Assembly: GCA_937975745.1 (NCBI GenBank)
Contig: CALJUK010000567.1
Location: 1-8,663 of the forward strand
Source of the DNA: an uncultured Planctomycetaceae bacterium
GTDB lineage: Bacteria > Planctomycetota > Planctomycetia > Planctomycetales > Planctomycetaceae
Length of the DNA stretch: 8,663 nucleotides
Direction: 5' to 3'
Shown here: one piece after another, positions 7,084-8,663 of the stretch
Layout: each line of letters opens with the position of its first letter
How positions within the stretch are numbered: the first letter of the stretch is position 1
Notes under the pieces: generated by a model
What the model was told of the DNA's origin: nothing
The model's database searches: none
What the model saw: only the letters and a program-made list of their open reading frames with translations
Made by a program: the position numbers and the translations under genes

Positions 7084-7302
7084 TCAGATCACACCGCCGT
7101 GTGTTCGGTAAGGTGTCATCGCATCAGGCTTGTCCAATCCCCAGATTCGTTCCCAAATCTCAGGAACGTGCCGCAGACCTTCCGAGACAAAGATCAACTG
7201 GCGTGCTCTGATGTCTCGAGATGACGAGTAGATCGGCAAGACGCAGCCAACCTGGACGGCAGCCATCGTCATCAGCACTGTTGCCAGAAGTGTCTTACGC
7301 AT
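7084..7302 (-). CDS. Small planctomycete-type lipoprotein of unknown function
   Basis: The product has 72 residues. Residues 1-20 are a lipoprotein signal: basic n-region MRK, hydrophobic LLATVLMTMAAV, then VQVGC with Cys20 as the lipidated residue. The mature part is only about 53 residues. It contains a charged helical stretch (RARQLIFVSEGLRHVPEIWERIW, about 32-54, described in two pieces around Glu41) and ends DAMTPYRTHGGVI. From memory, small planctomycete proteins with this TPYRTHGG-type ending are common, but I cannot verify that here. ATG 7302 is supported by AAGGA 7 bases upstream (7310-7314). The open frame extends 47 codons further without a signal-peptide character, so the longer form is unlikely. 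The membrane (inner or outer) cannot be assigned. It is convergent with phoH and follows HU after a spacer of about 310 bases. No function is known to me. Confidence 0.8.
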   Translation of the reverse strand: MRKTLLATVLMTMAAVQVGCVLPIYSSSRDIRARQLIFVSEGLRHVPEIWERIWGLDKPDAMTPYRTHGGVI

Positions 7303-7614
7303 GTCGACTTCCTTGTCTGGTAATTTCCAGCGAGCCAGTCTTAAGTTGTGTTCATGAAGCCCGCTCAGACGCAACCCGTGTTCCTGGGTTGAAACACCGA
7401 TCGGGCAAAAGTCGGCACGAAGCGCACCGACTCTCCAGGCCAAAGCCTAGCGGCTGGCCTGATCAACAGTAGGTTCGAGGTGGTTTGGGAAAAGTCTCCC
7501 TGGGTGACCAGACAGGTCAACCAGGTGTTGAGAGACAGGTTCACGAGACCAACGTTCGTTCGCCAGTCTCACTCGGCCGGTAGCAGGACCGGCACGAGTT
7601 GTTGGTTCAAAGTG
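7303..7614. other. Spacer upstream of the lipoprotein, rich in inverted repeats
   Basis: I see no gene in these 312 bases. They hold three inverted repeats: CAACCC/GGGTTG (7372-7377 and 7386-7391), CAGGCCA/TGGCCTG (7436-7442 and 7455-7461, with an inner GCC/GGC), and the stronger one at 7571-7599 listed separately. I found no clear -35/-10 pair for the lipoprotein. tRNA-like GGTTC strings are present but lack the surrounding stems. Confidence 0.5.
7571..7599 (-). terminator. Hairpin after the HU-like gene
   Basis: ACTCG-GCCGGT and ACCGGC-A-CGAGT pair as a 6-bp GC stem plus a 5-bp outer stem with one bulged base and a 6-base loop. It begins 15 bases past the HU stop on the minus strand. No T-run follows, so termination by this hairpin alone is uncertain. 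Confidence 0.45.
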
Positions 7615-8076
7615 CTACTCGGTTGTTCGCGTAAAGTAAGGGCTGGTCGACGGTTGTTGTGGTTGACCGTCGGTCGGCTGCGGCTGTGCGCCGGACAGGC
7701 CGGTCGTGGCACCGCCGAATGAACTGTTGGTCGAAATCTGTGGTGCGGATGATGGCTGGGAATTGCTGGTCGCAGCAGCCTGCTGCGCTTCCAACTCGTC
7801 CATCGTCCGAACCTTTTCTTCCATTTCTTTACCCGGCTTGAAAGTCACGACGTACTTTTCTTCGACGTCGACTCGTTCGCCCGTTCGAGGATTACGGGCT
7901 TTGCGTGCAGCCCGCTTTTTCACCTCGAAGACGCCAAAATTCCGCAACTCGATTCGCTTTTCGCGGACCAGAGTCTCGACGATGGCGTCAAATGTTTGCT
8001 GGACGATCTCCGTGGTCTTCAGCTGTGTGAGACCAATTTCCTCAGAGATCGCTTTGACAATTTCTTTTTTCGTCAC
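7615..8076 (-). CDS. HU/IHF-family DNA-binding protein with a long Q/S/T/P-rich tail
   Basis: A histone-like protein that binds and bends DNA in the nucleoid. Residues 1-92 are a complete HU fold: helices TKKEIVKAISEEIGL and KTTEIVQQTFDAIVETLV, the strand region IELRNFGVFEVKKRAARKARNP with the DNA-intercalating arm tip RNP at 61-63, then a closing helix near MEEKVRTMDELEAQQ. HU proteins are usually about 90 residues; this one is 153. Residues about 97-153 form a low-complexity tail rich in Gln, Ser, Thr, Pro and Gly with very few basic residues, unlike the lysine-rich tails of actinobacterial HU. The start is GTG 8076, giving MTKKEIV as is usual for the family, with GGGAG (8086-8090) 9 bases before it. 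The gene has its own sigma70-like promoter (8148-8177) and a downstream hairpin, so it is probably monocistronic. A 22-codon leader ORF overlaps its start. Confidence 0.93.
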   Translation of the reverse strand: MTKKEIVKAISEEIGLTQLKTTEIVQQTFDAIVETLVREKRIELRNFGVFEVKKRAARKARNPRTGERVDVEEKYVVTFKPGKEMEEKVRTMDELEAQQAAATSNSQPSSAPQISTNSSFGGATTGLSGAQPQPTDGQPQQPSTSPYFTRTTE

Positions 8077-8110
8077 GTGTCCAGACTCCCGTGCCAGAAG
8101 TCATCGGCAA
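8042..8110 (-). CDS. Possible leader ORF overlapping the HU start (22 codons)
   Basis: On the minus strand, GGAGGAGGT (8118-8126) is the strongest ribosome binding site in the window. It lies 7 bases before a TTG at 8110 and 13 before an in-frame ATG at 8104. The frame reads MPMTSGTGVWTRDEKRNCQSDL (with TTG as Met) and stops at TGA 8042-8044. It overlaps the HU start by 35 bases in a different frame. It may couple or tune HU translation. Alternatively, the site may be a standby ribosome site with no product, or chance. Confidence 0.3.
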   Translation of the reverse strand: MPMTSGTGVWTRDEKRNCQSDL

Positions 8111-8147
8111 GATGGGCACCTCCTCCAGAGGGCCACAAACTGACTCA

Positions 8148-8177
8148 AGTGTAATGCCAAAGCGAACTTAGTGTCAA
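8148..8177 (-). promoter_or_regulatory. Sigma70-type promoter for the HU-like gene
   Basis: The minus strand has a perfect TTGACA (8177-8172) and, after 18 bases, TACACT (8153-8148), matching the -10 consensus in 4 of 6 bases. Transcription would start near 8141, giving a leader of about 65 bases that contains the strong Shine-Dalgarno sequence at 8118-8126 and the overlapping leader ORF. Confidence 0.6.
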
Positions 8178-8663
8178 GTGGTTTCAACCCTTCCTGCCTT
8201 GAACGCTCTGCCAGTTGGCGATCTGGATCAGTCTCGACTTCACCGGGAGTTTCGAACCAATCTGTCACAACCCCTTACTATTAAACATTTTGCAGTGAAT
8301 TCGCGACATCGCTTTCGATCCGAAATTCGGGCACGTCTCGCAACTTTTTGTTCTCAAATGGCTTATGTTTTTTTGCGTTTTGGAGTCGTGATCGCTTCGT
8401 CACATCCGTCCAGAATCACCGGTCGCCGCATTGGGCCACGATTGGCCTCACTGGTCCCAACGGATGTTCGATGATTCCTCATCTCCCCTATCGTCGAGTC
8501 ATTGTTGGCAAGTTCAGGAAAATCGTTATTTTCGTTAGAGTTTCACAAAAATAGCGAACCCCGCAGCGCGACGCCGGGAGACAAACATTCGGTGAGGGGG
8601 CGATGGAGGCCATCAAAGCTCACAACGACGCAGCGGCTAGTGCCTTGTCAGGCCTTACACTTC
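8178..8663. other. Gene-poor region upstream of HU
   Basis: I see no convincing gene in these 486 bases. Part of it (about 8275-8390) is clearly AT-richer than the neighbouring genes. An inverted repeat TCGTTATTTT (8523-8532) / AAAATAGCGA (8548-8557) forms a 10-bp stem with one G-T pair; read on the minus strand it is followed by TTTT, like a weak terminator. From ATG 8603 a plus-strand frame stays open to the window edge (MEAIKAHNDAAASALSGLTL, 20 codons). It could be the start of a gene but has only a poor, close G-rich site before it, and its identity cannot be judged. Confidence 0.4.

Noticed and set aside
7466..7620. Possible tRNA or structured RNA suggested by GGTTC strings
   Set aside because: No cloverleaf could be built around the GGTTCGAGG or GGTTCAAAG strings, since acceptor and anticodon stems are missing.
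8178..8474. 98-codon plus-strand ORF upstream of HU
   Set aside because: Its start lies beside the HU promoter, it has no SD, and its composition is unlike the real genes with no domain visible.

Overview
The window looks like ordinary chromosomal DNA from a planctomycete. The clues are a secreted formylglycine-type sulfatase, a membrane-anchored von Willebrand A (vWA) protein of a type common in that phylum, a 72-residue lipoprotein of a kind I associate with planctomycetes, an HU-like protein with a long low-complexity tail, and loose spacing with alternative start codons. This placement is inference. I see no tRNA, rRNA, CRISPR array, insertion sequence, phage gene or defence cassette.

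Layout from left to right. Positions 1-147 hold the probable tail of an upstream gene, followed by a hairpin. The vWA protein runs rightward at 393-2258. A short spacer with two small tandem repeats separates it from two leftward genes, a sulfatase (3921-5342) followed by glycerol kinase glpK (2399-3880). The sulfatase lies upstream of glpK and they probably form one transcript. A divergent control region (about 5343-5612) then leads to a rightward PIN-PhoH ATPase (5613-6953). Next come a leftward small lipoprotein (7084-7302), a structured spacer of about 310 bases, and a leftward HU-like DNA-binding protein (7615-8076). HU has a good sigma70-type promoter and a possible leader ORF. The last 490 bases or so hold no convincing gene.

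The genes do not form one obvious pathway. The sulfatase and glpK may be co-transcribed parts of substrate use (desulfation outside the cytoplasm, glycerol phosphorylation inside), but glpF and glpD are not here. PhoH, HU and the lipoprotein are separate units.

The most interesting points are: (a) the sulfatase C-terminus has been frameshifted, with the expected family ending still readable in another frame up to position 3904; (b) a perfect 19-bp tandem duplication covers the glpK stop codon; (c) a very strong ribosome binding site before HU does not serve HU itself but a 22-codon ORF overlapping the HU start; (d) palindromes overlap the predicted sulfatase promoter; and (e) HU carries a neutral Q/S/T/P-rich tail rather than a basic one. 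I found no convincing novel multi-gene system.
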